Under the pieces are notes generated by a model, which was not told where the DNA came from, ran no database searches, and saw only the letters and a list, made by a program, of their open reading frames with translations. This document shows, piece by piece, positions 43,966 to 55,060 of a DNA stretch of 64,000 nucleotides. Where the stretch lies: the NCBI GenBank assembly GCA_036971475.1, contig JBAIZL010000002.1, positions 356,282,582-356,346,581 of the forward strand, in the 5' to 3' direction. The translations under genes and the position numbers were made by a program. How positions within the stretch are numbered: position 1 is the stretch's first letter; the number at the start of each line of letters is the position of its first letter. This stretch comes from Prosapia bicincta. Its lineage: Eukaryota > Arthropoda > Insecta > Hemiptera > Cercopidae.

Positions 43966-46041
43966 AGTTATAAGAAAAACCTAAAGATGCACAACACAAA
44001 AACTACAAGTTTTAAAATACTCTACTTTAACAACTGCAAATGGTGAAGAATATCTATTTTCAGGCTTTTGTGAAAATTTTGCTTCTAGTTATTTTTAGAT
44101 CTGGTTTCCCAAAATTTAGGCTACGATATGTGCCTAATTTTAAAAATTTTGTTTTATCTATATCATTTCAACCCTTTCCACTCCAATTAAATATGACCTA
44201 TTTTCCTTATCAGGTTCATTTAAATTAGAGTCAAAGAGCCTTATTTACATAATTATTAATTTCTTTTAGATATTCATATCTAATTTCGAAGACTAATAAT
44301 ATTCCTTTTCAATCTTATACAACTAAAGAAGAGATTGACGTTAGATAAAACTAAAATATTTATTAACTAAACACATAAAATATAACCCAATTACTACAAT
44401 GAAATCAATTCATTTACTATATCGCATGGTGTACATCTTGGTTACAAGATATGAAATAAAAATGTACCTCTACAAAATCAGATGACTCTCATAAATTTTT
44501 GATAAATATATTCATCAGAAAAAAATAATTGTAAAATAATTTTTGTTTGAAAAAAATGACTCTTTAGAACTTTAAAAAACGTTTTAGACCCATGTTTGTA
44601 AATAATACTATTATTCAGGTTAATCTAGTAAACAAAGTTAGATTGTTTACAATGCCTCAGATAAATAAACAACAAATTAAAAGCATTGGATGAAATGATA
44701 ATAAGAATAAAAATCAGGTAAATTTAACATGTTGACTGCGGCAGTGATGACTCATACCTGGCCGTAAGAGGAACGATTTACCTCAAGGTGTTTTTTTAGC
44801 TAATGCCATACTGTTTTTCTTAGTGTTGTTGATAAATTTGTTGTAGAAATTCTTGTTAGGGCTCATTTTGTTCAGTTAGATATTAGCTTTTATAGAATAA
44901 TGTCTATTTCTAGTTATTGTTGCTGTAAGCTGACAAACAGTGTTTTAACCCTCCAGTGAAGGCACTGATTTGAAAACCAGAGGTGGCACACTGAGTTTTC
45001 CTCCAATCCACAAAAAATAGACACGGTAGCAAATAAAGTACATTTTATATTTTTGTATTTAACATAAGCATAAAATCATTTTCTTTACTTAAATACCTAC
45101 AAATAATTTTTTAAAAAATTTTAAAAAATTGCCTCTAAACCTAGCTTGAGATAGTAGCTGTTGTAAGTCCTAAAGTGTATTTTTGTATTTGTTTTTCTGC
45201 CATTCTTTTGTGTAATGATTGAACTGTTTATTCTCTCTGCCAATGGAATTTCTTAAATGTCACCAAAATCGTTCAGTAAATCATGTGTTTTGAGACTTCA
45301 TCATTATCTTCTTGGTATTCAACTACCTCCCGACCCTCACTTTCATGACTACTAGTTTCTTGCAAAATACCAAAACCATCATCATCATCATTATTGATTC
45401 TATATTTTCTAATTCACAACTGTTATAAAAAAACCATCCCAAAAATGATCCGGTTGGCCTATGAACATAAAACACCTCTCACAACTATGACAAATAAATT
45501 GATTGCACTACCTTGTTTTGCTGCATTCATTATAAATATCATAATTTAACTGTTGCTTATCATAAAAAGATTAGTAATTGTATTAGTAAAAATGTTAAAG
45601 TGTAACCATTAGTATTTGTTTATCTTATAGTTTTATTTTGTTACTGTGAGGTTTAGATATTTTTTTTTGAAATATCAAAACAGGTTGATGATAGTTTTAG
45701 AGTATTTTTTTCAAACAAATATTATTTTACACTTTTATTTTAACTATATTCAGCTTTCATGTAGATATTTAGGTTTTTCTGTCTTTTCATAACTAACTGA
45801 AGTTAATGGAAAAAGTCAAAAATGGATTGAAACGTGTCTGCTTAATGAACCAGTAAGTAGTGGTTTTTTTGCCAAATAATACAAAAAAATTTATTTTTGT
45901 AAAATAATGCTCTATTTACCAGAAACATTAGGACGTTTGCTAGTAAAATTAATTTATTGGCAGAACACATGTAACACTCGGACAGATTTGGTAATGGAAA
46001 TAAAAAACTGTTGTCTTGCAAGTGAAGTATAATATTTTATT
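43966..46041. other. AT-rich stretch, mostly unassigned
   Basis: No secure gene. Minus-strand 45420-45240 reads an acidic run (DDDDGFGILQETSSHESEG) that could be the N-terminus of a transposase relic, but no catalytic block follows. A partial PLE-like repeat lies at 45828-45890. Confidence 0.35.
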
Positions 46042-46095
46042 CTGCTATGGCGACATTTCGGTATATAGATCACTATCATCATCAGGCCTCTATAC
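46042..46095 (-). ncRNA. Hammerhead ribozyme-like motif with canonical core
   Basis: Minus strand: TATAGAGGC, CTGATGA (intact core), a TGATAG-TGAT-CTATA hairpin region, CC, GAAA, TGTC (GUC-type site), GCCATAG. GGC before the core pairs with GCC after the site, and flanking ATAG/CTAT-like bases may extend stem I. It lies 3' of the minus-strand hAT relic by about 150 bp and may represent a separate short PLE-derived or retrozyme-like insertion. Confidence 0.58.
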
Positions 46096-46239
46096 AAGAA
46101 GCCTTCTGAAAGACAAATTTGGTTAATATAGTGACGGGCAAACGTTTTAAAAGAAGGGTCAGATATAATACAAAATGTATAAGGATGCAAACATTGCAGT
46201 TATCTTCTGAGTAAGAGATTTCATGTTTGGGAATCGTGA

Positions 46240-46803
46240 TTACGACAGTGCCTTGTAAAACTCAATTTTAGAATCGTTCAGAAATATTTGCTTCAATTCA
46301 CGATTACAGTGTGACTTAAATAGTTCGAGCTGTAATTCTGGTTTGACTGACTGACAATCCACATTAAATTGCTTTCTTAAAGTGTACAGGTCCTGTTCGA
46401 TGACTTTGAAGTCTTGGATCTTCATTTAATTCTTCATAAAATCTTTTGTCATAGATATTAATTTTGTTTTGAATAACTGCAATAGTTCGTAAATTTGGGA
46501 ATGAGTAAAATCTCTCTTGACTAGATATTTTGAGTATTTTTAAACCCCTGATGTTACCCCAAATATCATGTATTAGTTGGTTTATTCCCTGACGTTTCAG
46601 GTTCAATTTATTGGTGTGACTGAGTAAAATAAACTTTCCAAAATGTGATAGTAGGTTGGAATTCTTCAAAAATGTCTGATTTTTTTAGTTGATCTATTTA
46701 ATGAGCACACTCCATCAAAACCTTCAGTAACACAAAACTTGTCATCAATACCTGTTATAAATCTCAGTAGCTGAGCTGAGTCAGTTATGTCCGTACTTAC
46801 ATC
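46240..46803 (-). pseudogene. hAT (BED-type, EPM2AIP1/ZBED5-like) transposase, C-terminal part
   Basis: The minus-strand frame from 46800 reads DVSTDITDSAQLLRFITGID, DKFCVTEGF, the conserved DESTDVTDTAQL block that opens the catalytic core in this hAT group. After frame breaks, 46669-46364 gives IWGNIRGLKILKISSQERFY, SFPNLRTIAVIQNKINIYDK. 46425-46240 then gives FNVDCQSVKPELQLELFKSH, CNRELKQIFLNDSKIEFYKA. The N-terminal part lies at 53827-54330. The gap between them is exactly the 7-kb TIR element plus one copy of its target duplication. Inactive from stops and the insertion. Confidence 0.85.
46798..46803. repeat. Target-site duplication TACATC, left
   Basis: TACATC immediately precedes the element's first base. 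The same TACATC follows its last base at 53827-53832. Removing the element and one copy rejoins the hAT frame without a shift (ALDVS followed by TDITDSAQL), which independently confirms the boundaries. Confidence 0.93.
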
Positions 46804-47400
46804 AGTAGTTAATGGCGGCACTTGAGCACAAACTACCCCTAACTGGCCTGTACGTCACCGGTGAGTATAGGGGCAGTTTTGGATGATGAAGGAGGTCGGT
46901 GCGGCCCTGATCCTAGACTTTAGGGTGGCTTAGACTACGTTTAGAGGGGTAGGGGGTAGTTTTTGGAAAAAAATATATTCCAACCCACTAACCTAAGGTA
47001 TTTAAATTGCATCTAACCTAACCCACCCCTAGGTGAAGGTGTGTTCTCAGCTACATTCAGGACCTTCGCCGGGGGTAGCTCCAGGTGTGGAATCGGGGTG
47101 GGGTGAAGTTTTCGAAAAAAATTTGGAATAATGTGTCTTCACTGATAGGGTGAGTCTTATCGCTATGGTTGGGGGTTGTTTCACCTGGGGGTAGTTTTTA
47201 AATAATATATGAAATTACCAAAAAATGATCGGTTGGATCAAATGACCGTATGGGATATGTCTAGAGTCCAGTATGGACTGCTGCGGGGGCGGGTTCACCA
47301 GGGGGTTGTTCTCAGATTGCCAAAAAATGATCGGGGTCCTAGGTAAAAGTCACCCAGGAGTCGTGCACGAGGTAAAGCCACCCAGGAGCCAGGCCTTAGG
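46804..47400 (+). repeat. Left terminal inverted repeat
   Basis: Pairs with 53230-53826 on the other strand. Shared landmarks in order: AATGGCGGCACTTGAGCACA, GATCCTAGAC, CCCACTAACCTAAGGTAT, GTTCAGGACC-like, GGGGGTAGCTCC, AATTTGGAA.AATGTGTCTT, TTTAAATAATATATGAAA, and the GTAAAAGTCACCCAGGAG boundary into the arm repeats. Confidence 0.88.
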
Positions 47401-48060
47401 TAAAGCTACCACAGAGGCAGACCTTAGGTAAAGCCACCCAGGTGTCAGACCTTCGGTAAAGTCACCCTGGAGCCGTGCTCGAGGTAAAGCCACCCAGGAC
47501 GTAGGTATAGTCTATACGGAGCATGGCCTCTGGTAAAGCCTTCTAGAGGCCGGCCCTTAAGTAAAGCCGCGCTCGAGAAAGGCCTTAGGTACATTTACAC
47601 TAGAGTAAGGCTTTAGGTGGGGGGTTGTTTTTAATAATATATGAAATTGCCAAAAATTGATCGGTTAGATCAAATGACTAAACAACCGTATGGGCTATGT
47701 TTAAAGTCCATTTTGGCAAGCTGTGAGGGGAGGGTTCACCAGGGGTAGTGTTCAGATTGCCAAAAAATGATCGGGGTTCTAGGTAAAAGCCACCCAGGAG
47801 TCGTGCTCGAGGTAAGGCCACCCAAGAGCCAGGCCTTAGGTAAAGCTACCACAGAAGCAGACCTTAGATAAGGCCACCCAGGTGTCAGACCTTCGGTAAA
47901 GTCACCCTGGAGTCGTGCTCGAGGTAAAGCCACCCAGGACGTAGGCATAGTCTATACGGAGCATGGCCTCAGGTAAAGCCTTCCCGAGGCCGGCCCTTAA
48001 GTAAAGCCGCGCTCGAGAAAGATCTTAGGTGAATTTACACTTATTTACGCTCGAGAAGGA
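47340..48060. repeat. Left arm GGTAAAGCCACCC repeats, duplicated block
   Basis: Short units such as GAGGTAAAGCCACCCAGGAG and CCTTAGGTAAAGCTACC, each about 30-35 bp, repeat irregularly. A larger block is also duplicated: 47205-47620 and 47625-48035 share TATATGAAATTGCCAAAAA, the segment with CGTATGGGCTATGT, and AGTCTATACGGAGCATGGCC. The inverted counterpart is at 52340-53290. Confidence 0.85.
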
Positions 48061-48510
48061 AATCGGCCTATCACAGTGCAGGGGCTTGGTAGGCTTACGT
48101 GACACAACTCATACGGTCACCGTAAGACATGCATGCATATATACCATGTTAAACCAACATGCAATATAACCCACATACTGTGTTAAACAAATACGCATGT
48201 AAGCCTACATACATACTATGCTAAGCCTACATACATGAATCCATACATGGGCCTGCTAGGTCGGTAAACCGATGGCCAAAGCCTTTATGATCTGAGCCAG
48301 ACACACATTTACACCTCGTCTATCAGGTAGAGCCTCAGGCAGGCAACCGTATAGCTCATATGGGAAGTACTATATGGTATAGATACCAATGCATAACATA
48401 TCACGTCCACGTAGATGACGGTCAACAAATATTAAAATATAAAAAAGGCTGTAATGGTCGAGCGAGACCCTCCATACACGGTCTTAAGTGTTACAATTTG
48501 TAGCGATACC

Positions 48511-48520
48511 TATATTTATA
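48511..48520 (+). promoter_or_regulatory. TATA-like box for the RING ORF
   Basis: TATATTTATA lies 41 bp upstream of the ATG at 48561, in a short stretch that is not part of the surrounding repeats. Inferred from position only. Confidence 0.4.
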
Positions 48521-48560
48521 CTATTCGTGTACAATAATATAAATTATCCACTTTGTACGT

Positions 48561-48770
48561 ATGTTGAAACAGAGAAGTTCAGGAGAGCAGATTGAAGGAG
48601 GCGGCTATCGTATAGCGGACTGCGCTGTCTGCTTAGGAAAACCACCATGCACTGTTATCATACCCTGCGGTCACGTTTATTGCAACGAGTATGCTGAAAA
48701 GGTGCAGAGGTGCCCCATATGTAGGAAACGCGTAGACAGACGCTACCGGCTATTCCTGAACCTGGAGTAA
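48561..48770 (+). CDS. Small RING-finger protein encoded inside the TIR element
   Basis: 69 codons, single frame with start and TAA stop. Residues 21-59 form a C3HC4-type RING resembling the C-terminal RING of IAP-type E3 ubiquitin ligases: CAVC, 11 residues, CGHVYC, then NEYAEKVQRCPIC. The tail RKRVDRRYRLFLNLE also resembles the RING-distal FLN/FLS end of IAPs. In the second zinc-ligand pair the expected second Cys (C-x2-C after the His) is Tyr (NEY), so one zinc ligand is missing. The upstream part (MLKQRSSGEQIEGGGYRI) has no BIR domain. An AATAAA at 48803-48808 and a TATA-like box support a self-contained, unspliced gene. It lies just inside the left arm. Function likely ubiquitin-related if folded; this is inference. 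Confidence 0.72.
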   Translation: MLKQRSSGEQIEGGGYRIADCAVCLGKPPCTVIIPCGHVYCNEYAEKVQRCPICRKRVDRRYRLFLNLE

Positions 48771-48802
48771 TTGTTCAAAATATCATAGTTTAAATATTCG
48801 TT

Positions 48803-48808
48803 AATAAA
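48803..48808 (+). terminator. AATAAA polyadenylation signal after the RING ORF
   Basis: AATAAA 33 bp after the stop codon, followed by a T/G-rich stretch (GTTTACTGTTGTTATTTT) around 48829-48846, as expected for a 3' end. Not tested. Confidence 0.5.
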
Positions 48809-48849
48809 GTCTTACCTGTATATCCAGAGTTTACTGTTGTTATTTTACA

Positions 48850-49140
48850 CCTTAAGTAATTATTATGATATGGCGGGCATCGATAGCTGCTTTAGGGTAA
48901 CAATTGTTAAGGGCTGACTCCAAGGTAGCTTTACCTAAGGTCTGATGCCCGACCTCAGGCATGTCTTTGCCTAAGGCCCTACTCCAGGCCGGCTTTACCT
49001 ACGGCCTGACTCCAAGGTAGCTTTACCTAGGGCCTATCTCAAAGGTAACTTTACCTAAGATTTGATGGAGGTATTTTTAGTATGCTGTAACTGATACAAC
49101 ATACCTGGACAATGTGTGTAAAGCTCAGATCATAAAGGCC
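48850..49140. repeat. TTTACCTAAGGCCT-type repeats right of the RING gene
   Basis: Irregular units with AGGTAGCTTTACCTAAGGTC, the reverse orientation of the left-arm GGTAAAGC repeats and the same orientation as the right arm at 52370-52800. They lead into TGATACAACATACCTGGAC, which matches 52645-52668. Confidence 0.75.
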
Positions 49141-49439
49141 TTGACGGTTTCTACATTGCTATTTTGGTATGAATCGGTAGCTATCTATATATTGTCTAAG
49201 GTCAGATCATAAAGGCTTTTGCCAGTGCCTTCACCCACCATAACCCATTTGTACTAGGTGTAAGTTTGTTGGTTGATTAGCGTGAGTTTTTCAACTTTGA
49301 TTAGCTGAAACGTTGATAATTTGATCCGGCCATAGCCGTCATAGCCTATTTGAACTTGGTGGAAATGTTGTTCGTTTGAACTTCGTGTATGTTGGTCGGT
49401 TAAACGTAGCGTAATGTTGTTTAATTGAAACGTTGGTCA

Positions 49440-51370
49440 TTTTATCTAGCTCTGTTGTCAGGCTATGTATCGGTTTTCAGACTATGTATTTGATTCCGGG
49501 TTAGGTATGTGTTGTCAAGCTAGGTAACTATTGTCTAGCTATGTATCGGTTGTCTTGTTATGTAGGCTATGGTAAGGTTAGGTATCTGTTGTCAGGCAAT
49601 GTAGGCTATGGTCATGCTAGGTATCTGTTGTCAGGGTGTGGGTTACACTTAGGGTTACTCTTGCATTACCATATATCTGTTTCTAGTACCTGATGGGTAA
49701 CAGGCCTAGCATAGTATGTGGGTTTACATACATAACACAGAATGTAGGCTAACTATATGTAGAACATTACCCAAGGTATACATTGGATATTTTGTGTTAA
49801 CTTGTACCCAAACCTCTCATCGGATACGATGTGTTAATCCATAGTCAGTCTATGCATTAGATATTTTGTGTTAACTTGTAGTCAATCTACTCATCGGATA
49901 CTATGTGTTACGCATTAGCCTAGCTATGCAACAGGTACTATGTGATAACCATTAGCTAAGGTACGCATCGGATATTATGTGTTACCTTGTAGTCAAGCTA
50001 TGCATTGGATATTATGTGTTAACCACTAGTCAAGCTACACGTCGGATAATATGTGATAACCATTAGTCAATCTTTGCCTCGGATACTATGTGTTGCCCCT
50101 AGTCAGGCTTTGCATCGGCTACTATGTGTTAACCATTAGCCTAGCTATATATCAGATACTATGTGATAACCATTAGCCAATATTTGCAATGGATACTATG
50201 TGTTAGTTTGTATTCAACCTACTCAACGGATACTTTGTGTTAAACCATACTCAAGCTATGCATCGGATATTTTGTGTTAACCACTAGTCAAACTACACAT
50301 CGGATATTATGTGTTTACCCATAGTGAAGCTATGCAGTGGATACTATTTGTTAAAACATACTCAAGCTATGCATCGGATATTTTGTGTTAGCCACTAGTC
50401 AGGCTATGCAATGGATATTTTGTGTTAACCCATAGACAAGCTAACTATTAGTTAACCACTAGCCTAGCTATGCATCAGATACTATACGTTAACCACTAGC
50501 CTAGCTATGCATCAGATACTATGTGTTAACCACTAGCCTAGCTATGCATCAGATACTATGTGTTAACCATTAGCCCTGCTATGCATCGGATACTATATGT
50601 TGAACATTATTAGCCAAGCTATGCATTGGATATGATGTGTTAACCACTAGTCAGGCTATGCAATGGATATTTTGTGTTAAATTGTATCAAAAATTCTCAT
50701 TGGATACGGTAAGTTAACCCATAGTCAGGACATACATTGGATATGATGTGTTAGTCCTAGTCAGGCTACACATCGGATATTATGTGTTAACCATTAGTCA
50801 AGCTCTTCATCGGATACCATGTGTTAACCATAGTCAAGCTAACCATTAGTTAACCATTAGCCTAGCTATACATTGGGTACTACATGACGAACATTAGCCT
50901 GGCTATGCACTGGAGATTATGTGTTGGGCTATAGTCAAGCTACTTATCGGATACTGCATGTTAACCCATAGTCAAACTAACTATTAGTTAACTATTAGCC
51001 CAGCTATGCATCGGATACTATATGTTGGTCATTAGCCATGCTATGCACTGGATGTGTTAACGATTAGTCAGGCTACACATCGGATAATATGTGATAATCC
51101 ATAGTCAGGCTCAGCATCGGCTACTATGTGCTAACCATTAGCGAGGCTATGCATTGGATATTATGAGTTTAGGCATACTCAAGCTACTTATCGGATACTA
51201 TATGTTAACCCGTCGTCAGGTTATGCATCGGATACTATGTATTAATGATTAGCCAAGCTATATATCAGGCATTATCTGGGCAACTTCTAATTAGGCTACG
51301 TATAGGATAGTGTGTGATAACCGTTAGCTAAACTATGCATTGGATATAATGTGTTCTAATTTGTAGGCCC
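49440..51370. repeat. Core satellite-like 37-bp degenerate repeats
   Basis: The unit GCATCGGATACTATGTGTTA, ACCATTAGCCTAGCTAT repeats dozens of times with much divergence. Three neighbouring units beginning AGCCTAGCTATGCATC at 50461, 50498 and 50535 are almost identical, with a 37-bp period. The 49440-49640 part uses a related TCTGTTGTCAGGCTATGTAGG unit. The reverse complement of these units fills 5270-6290 in the degenerate copy. No coding. Confidence 0.85.
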
Positions 51371-51759
51371 TTGTCGGCTTAGCATAATATGTATAAAGGC
51401 TTACACACATATTTGTTTAACACAGTATGTAGGCTGTCATGTACGTAGGCCTAACATAGTATTTACGCTATGTATGATAGCTTGCATGTTGGCTTACCAT
51501 AGTATTTATTTCGTTTACACGCATATTTGTTTAACACATTATGTGGGCTATCATTCATCATGGCTTAACATTTTATATAGGTATATGTGGCTAACGGCGA
51601 TATTGGCCTAATACAGGATTTTTATAGGTTAACCTGGATATTGGTTTAACAGCGTATATATTACTATTTAGAATATATTGCATGCTTGTTTAACATAGTA
51701 TATATGCCTGAATGTTGGCTTAGCACTGTATGTATATAGGTTGCGTGACGTTTTTAAAA

Positions 51760-52160
51760 TTATTTTGTAATATTTGTTGACCGTCATCTACGTGGGCGTG
51801 ATGGGCTATGCATTAGTAGCTATCCGCCTTTACACAGCTATGGTGGTATGCATTGTTAGCTATACCATATAGTACTTCCCATATGAACTATACGGTTGCC
51901 AGCATGAGGCTCTACCTGATAGACGAGGTGTAAATGTGTGTCAGGCTCAGATCATAAAGGTTTTGGCCAATGGTTTACCGACTTAGCAGGCCCATGTAGG
52001 GATTCATGTATGTCGGCTTAGCATAGTATGTATGTAGGCTTACACACGCGTTGGTTTAACACGGTATATGGGCTATCATGCATGTTGGTTTAACATGGTA
52101 TATTAGCCTGCACGTCTTACAGCGACCGTTTGCGTTGTGTTACGTAGGCCTACCGAACCC
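51760..52160. repeat. Inverted counterpart of 48090-48440
   Basis: TGTTGACCGTCATCTACGTG, GGAAGTACTATA-like, CTACCTGATAGACGAGGTGT, TTTACCGAC and GTTTAACATGGTATAT appear here in reverse order and strand relative to 48090-48440. The inverted symmetry therefore reaches at least 1.6 kb into the element, although spacing differs. Confidence 0.8.
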
Positions 52161-53229
52161 CTGGAAAGTGATAGGTCGATTCCCAGCACAGTCTATTTCA
52201 ATTTACCGTATTTGTTGGTGGATTGAAATTAGTGTAAATTGGTCGGTTAAACGTAGCGTAAGACAGTGTTTCACTGTTGTTTAGTTGAAACCTTGGTCAT
52301 TTGATCTAACCTATCATTTTTGATGCTTTCATATATTATTAAAAACTACCCCCCACTTAAAACCTTGCTCTCAGGTGAATTTACCTAAGGCCTTTCTCCA
52401 AGGTGCCTTTACTGACTCTAGTGTGAATTTACCTCAGGACCTTTCTTCAAGGTGGCTCTAGCTAGGGTCTAGCCTAGGGATGGCTTTACCTAAATCCATA
52501 CTCCATGGAGGCTATACCTAAGGCCTAGCTCCTGGGTGGCTTTACCTCAGGCTCGACTCTAAGATGACTTTACCTAAGACCCTACTTCAAGGTAGCTTTA
52601 CCTAAGAATTGTTGGAGGTATTTGTCTTGGTCGAGAGGCTGTAATTGATATAGCAACATACCTGAACCTAAGACCAGACTCTTCGGTAGCTTTACTTAAA
52701 GTCAACCTCCAAAGAGGCTTTACCTAAGGCCTTTCTCCAGGTGTCTTTACTTAAGGGCCGGCTTTGGGTTAGCTTTACCTATGTCCACGCTGCAGGGATG
52801 CTATACCTGAGGTTTGGGTGGCTCTACCTCCAAGATAATGTGTTATCTCTGCAGGTTTTCACATGTCTAGCACACTGTCACCGGTTATCTACAACTATGT
52901 AGGCCAAACGTATTCCCTGAATCGATAGGGCTTTGTTGCATTGTTTATTAATTTAGTAGCATAGACAAATTTTGAGTTTGGCAATCATATGCCCTTACCC
53001 CGCATCACCCAAAACATTTAGGGGTAGACCACTCTAGTTAGGGTGAGTCTACTACCCGCCTAGAGTCGCTCGGGTTTCGATCACAGATACGTCATCAGAT
53101 ATATTAATATAACCATTAAATCTTTCCAAAATTTAACCCCACCCCCGGAGCTATTTCTGGGTTACTTTACCTAAGCGGCTTTACTTACGGGCCGGCCTCG
53201 AAATGGCTCTACTTGAGGCCATGCTCCAC

Positions 53230-53826
53230 AGGTAGCTTTACCTAAGGCCTGGCTCCTGGGTGACTTTTACCTAAGACCCCTACTCCAGGGGCCGATCATT
53301 TTTGGCAATCTGAAAACTACCACAGGTGAACCCACCCCACATCTAGCCAAAATGGACTTTAAACATATCCCATACAGTCATTTGAGCCAAACGATAAATT
53401 TTTGGCATTTTCATATATTATTTAAAAACTACCCCCTGTTGGACCCACCCCCACGTCTAGCCAAAATGCACTCTAGACTCACCCTATCAGTCAAGACACA
53501 TTTTTCCAAATTTTTTTCGAAAACTACCCCCACCCCGAATCAACCCCCGGAGCTACCCCCCGGGGAGGGTCCTGAACGTAGCTGAGGACACCCCTTCACC
53601 TAGGGGTAGGTTAAGTTAGATGCAGTTTACATACCTTAGGTTAGTGGGTTAGAGTATATTTTTTTCGAAAAAGTACCCCCCCCCTCTAAACGTGATCCAA
53701 TCCACCCCAAGGTCTAGGATCAAGGCCACACCAACCCCCTCTGTCATCCAAAACTACCACTATAGTCCCCGGTAAAGTACAGGCCAGTTAGGGGTAGTTT
53801 GTGCTCAAGTGCCGCCATTAACTACT
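53230..53826 (-). repeat. Right terminal inverted repeat
   Basis: Reverse complement of the left TIR with scattered differences. The outer 50 bp are identical. A 77-codon frame at 53352-53585 is not preserved in the left arm and is regarded as chance. Confidence 0.88.
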
Positions 53827-54330
53827 TACATCCAAAGCAAAACAACAGAATTTTAAATCACCTATCCTTGACTCTAGTTTTGAGACCAACGGCCTAGAAG
53901 TTATTTTATTTCTAGAAGTGATTGGTTTTTGAGAATAACTAACTGTCTCAAATTCTTTTTTTTTGATGACTCAAAATACAAATTCACCATTAGAAAATAG
54001 ATTATTTTTTGCAATATTCCAATCTACAACATAATAGGGATGCGTAGCCAGATTTTGAGAAAAACTTAGTTATGTTTACATTTTGCTAATGTGACAATTT
54101 TTTAAATTATATTTCTTGCTTTTTGTTTCCCTTCTTCGTCAATCATAGTTTCATAATTGGCTTTGTTATATTTTGTCATGAAGTGTCGTGAGAGGATGCA
54201 TTCCTCAAATACGACTACAGCTTTATTGCTAATTTGACACACAGATTTAGCCTTTTTAGGAGTGAAAAAGTATTTCCAAATCCCCTGATCTTTAAAAACT
54301 GGACATGCTGAATCACATTTAGGTTTTTAC
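53827..54330 (-). pseudogene. hAT transposase, N-terminal BED-finger part
   Basis: Begins with the right TACATC duplication copy (53827-53832). Minus strand from about 54310: CPVFKDQGIWKYFFTPKKAK, SVCQISNKAVVVFEECILSR, HFMTKYNKANYETMIDEEGK. This corresponds to a BED-type zinc finger (C-x2-C...H-x4-H) in which the second Cys is Ser and the last His is Tyr. It continues with YVVDWNIAKNN, FSNGEFVF, KLESRIGDLKFCCFALDVS, and then joins TDITDSAQL at 46797 once the TIR element is removed. Several stops; inactive. Confidence 0.82.
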
Positions 54331-55060
54331 TTCCCATTCTAACAATCAAACTATCAAAAGCCACTATCGACAAAGAAACACTATGAGAATAAAACAGCTA
54401 TTAAATTTTCTTATGAGTAATTTTAGTTGTTACTCAAAAACCATATTGTGGGCCGTACATTACCCATCTCTGGGTAAGGAAATTCTTGACCATTCCTGAA
54501 TTTACACCTGCAATGAAGTGTGAATCTTATACCAATGACACACACTTCATACCTAGAAGATCAATTAACACAGATTTTTCACATCGATCACTATATCATA
54601 AAAACACGTGTGAACAACAGAATAATTTCAGCTGTATGTAAAATTAAAACATATTTGAAGTTCAGATTAAAATTAAAAACTGAAACTATCTAGAATAGAA
54701 GTTTCTGCATAGCAGAATCAAATATCATTCTTGAATCACAAAACTGCCCTCTTCTATTTCTATTTAAGTAAAGGCTTTGTGCAAGTATTTACTTTTGTAA
54801 GATTTATTGGATTTGATATGATAGTTAAAGACATACAAGACCATAGTACTGAACTCAGTCTTCTTCATACAGGCTAATATAATAAAAACATTTTATCACT
54901 TATATTACTTCTAGCACCAGCAATCTATATGATTTAGAACATGAGTGGACTCATATATTCCTGATGTAGGGATTTGTATCTTCCTTTCGTTTTCAACAAA
55001 ATGCATCACAAATATGATTCAGCTTTGTTAATATACGAAAAAAATATATTAAGATACGTT
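54331..55060. other. AT-rich stretch without recognised features
   Basis: Probably 5' flank of the hAT relic. No conserved coding or repeat was recognised. Confidence 0.4.

Larger units (their letters stand above)
46804..53826. mobile_element. 7,023-bp terminal-inverted-repeat element with satellite-like arms
   Basis: Begins AGTAGTTAATGGCGGC and ends with its exact reverse complement. The outermost 50 bp are identical. Inverted similarity then continues at roughly 85% by eye for about 600 bp, and in patches to about 48450 on the left and 51760 on the right. Both arms contain repeated GGTAAAGCCACCCAGGAG-type blocks. The core holds degenerate 37-bp repeats and one small RING-type gene. No transposase, integrase or polymerase was recognised, so it is non-autonomous or uses an unknown enzyme. 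A 6-bp duplication, AG...CT ends and long TIRs resemble Polinton/Maverick elements, but no Polinton gene is present. A rearranged relative is at 4530-7805. Confidence 0.92.

Noticed and set aside
47736..47948. 70-codon minus-strand ORF
   Set aside because: Falls in the GGTAAAGCCACCC arm repeats. Repetitive translation, not conserved in the opposite arm.
46804..53826. Definite assignment as a Polinton/Maverick
   Set aside because: End structure and duplication length are compatible, but none of the hallmark genes is present. Left as unclassified.
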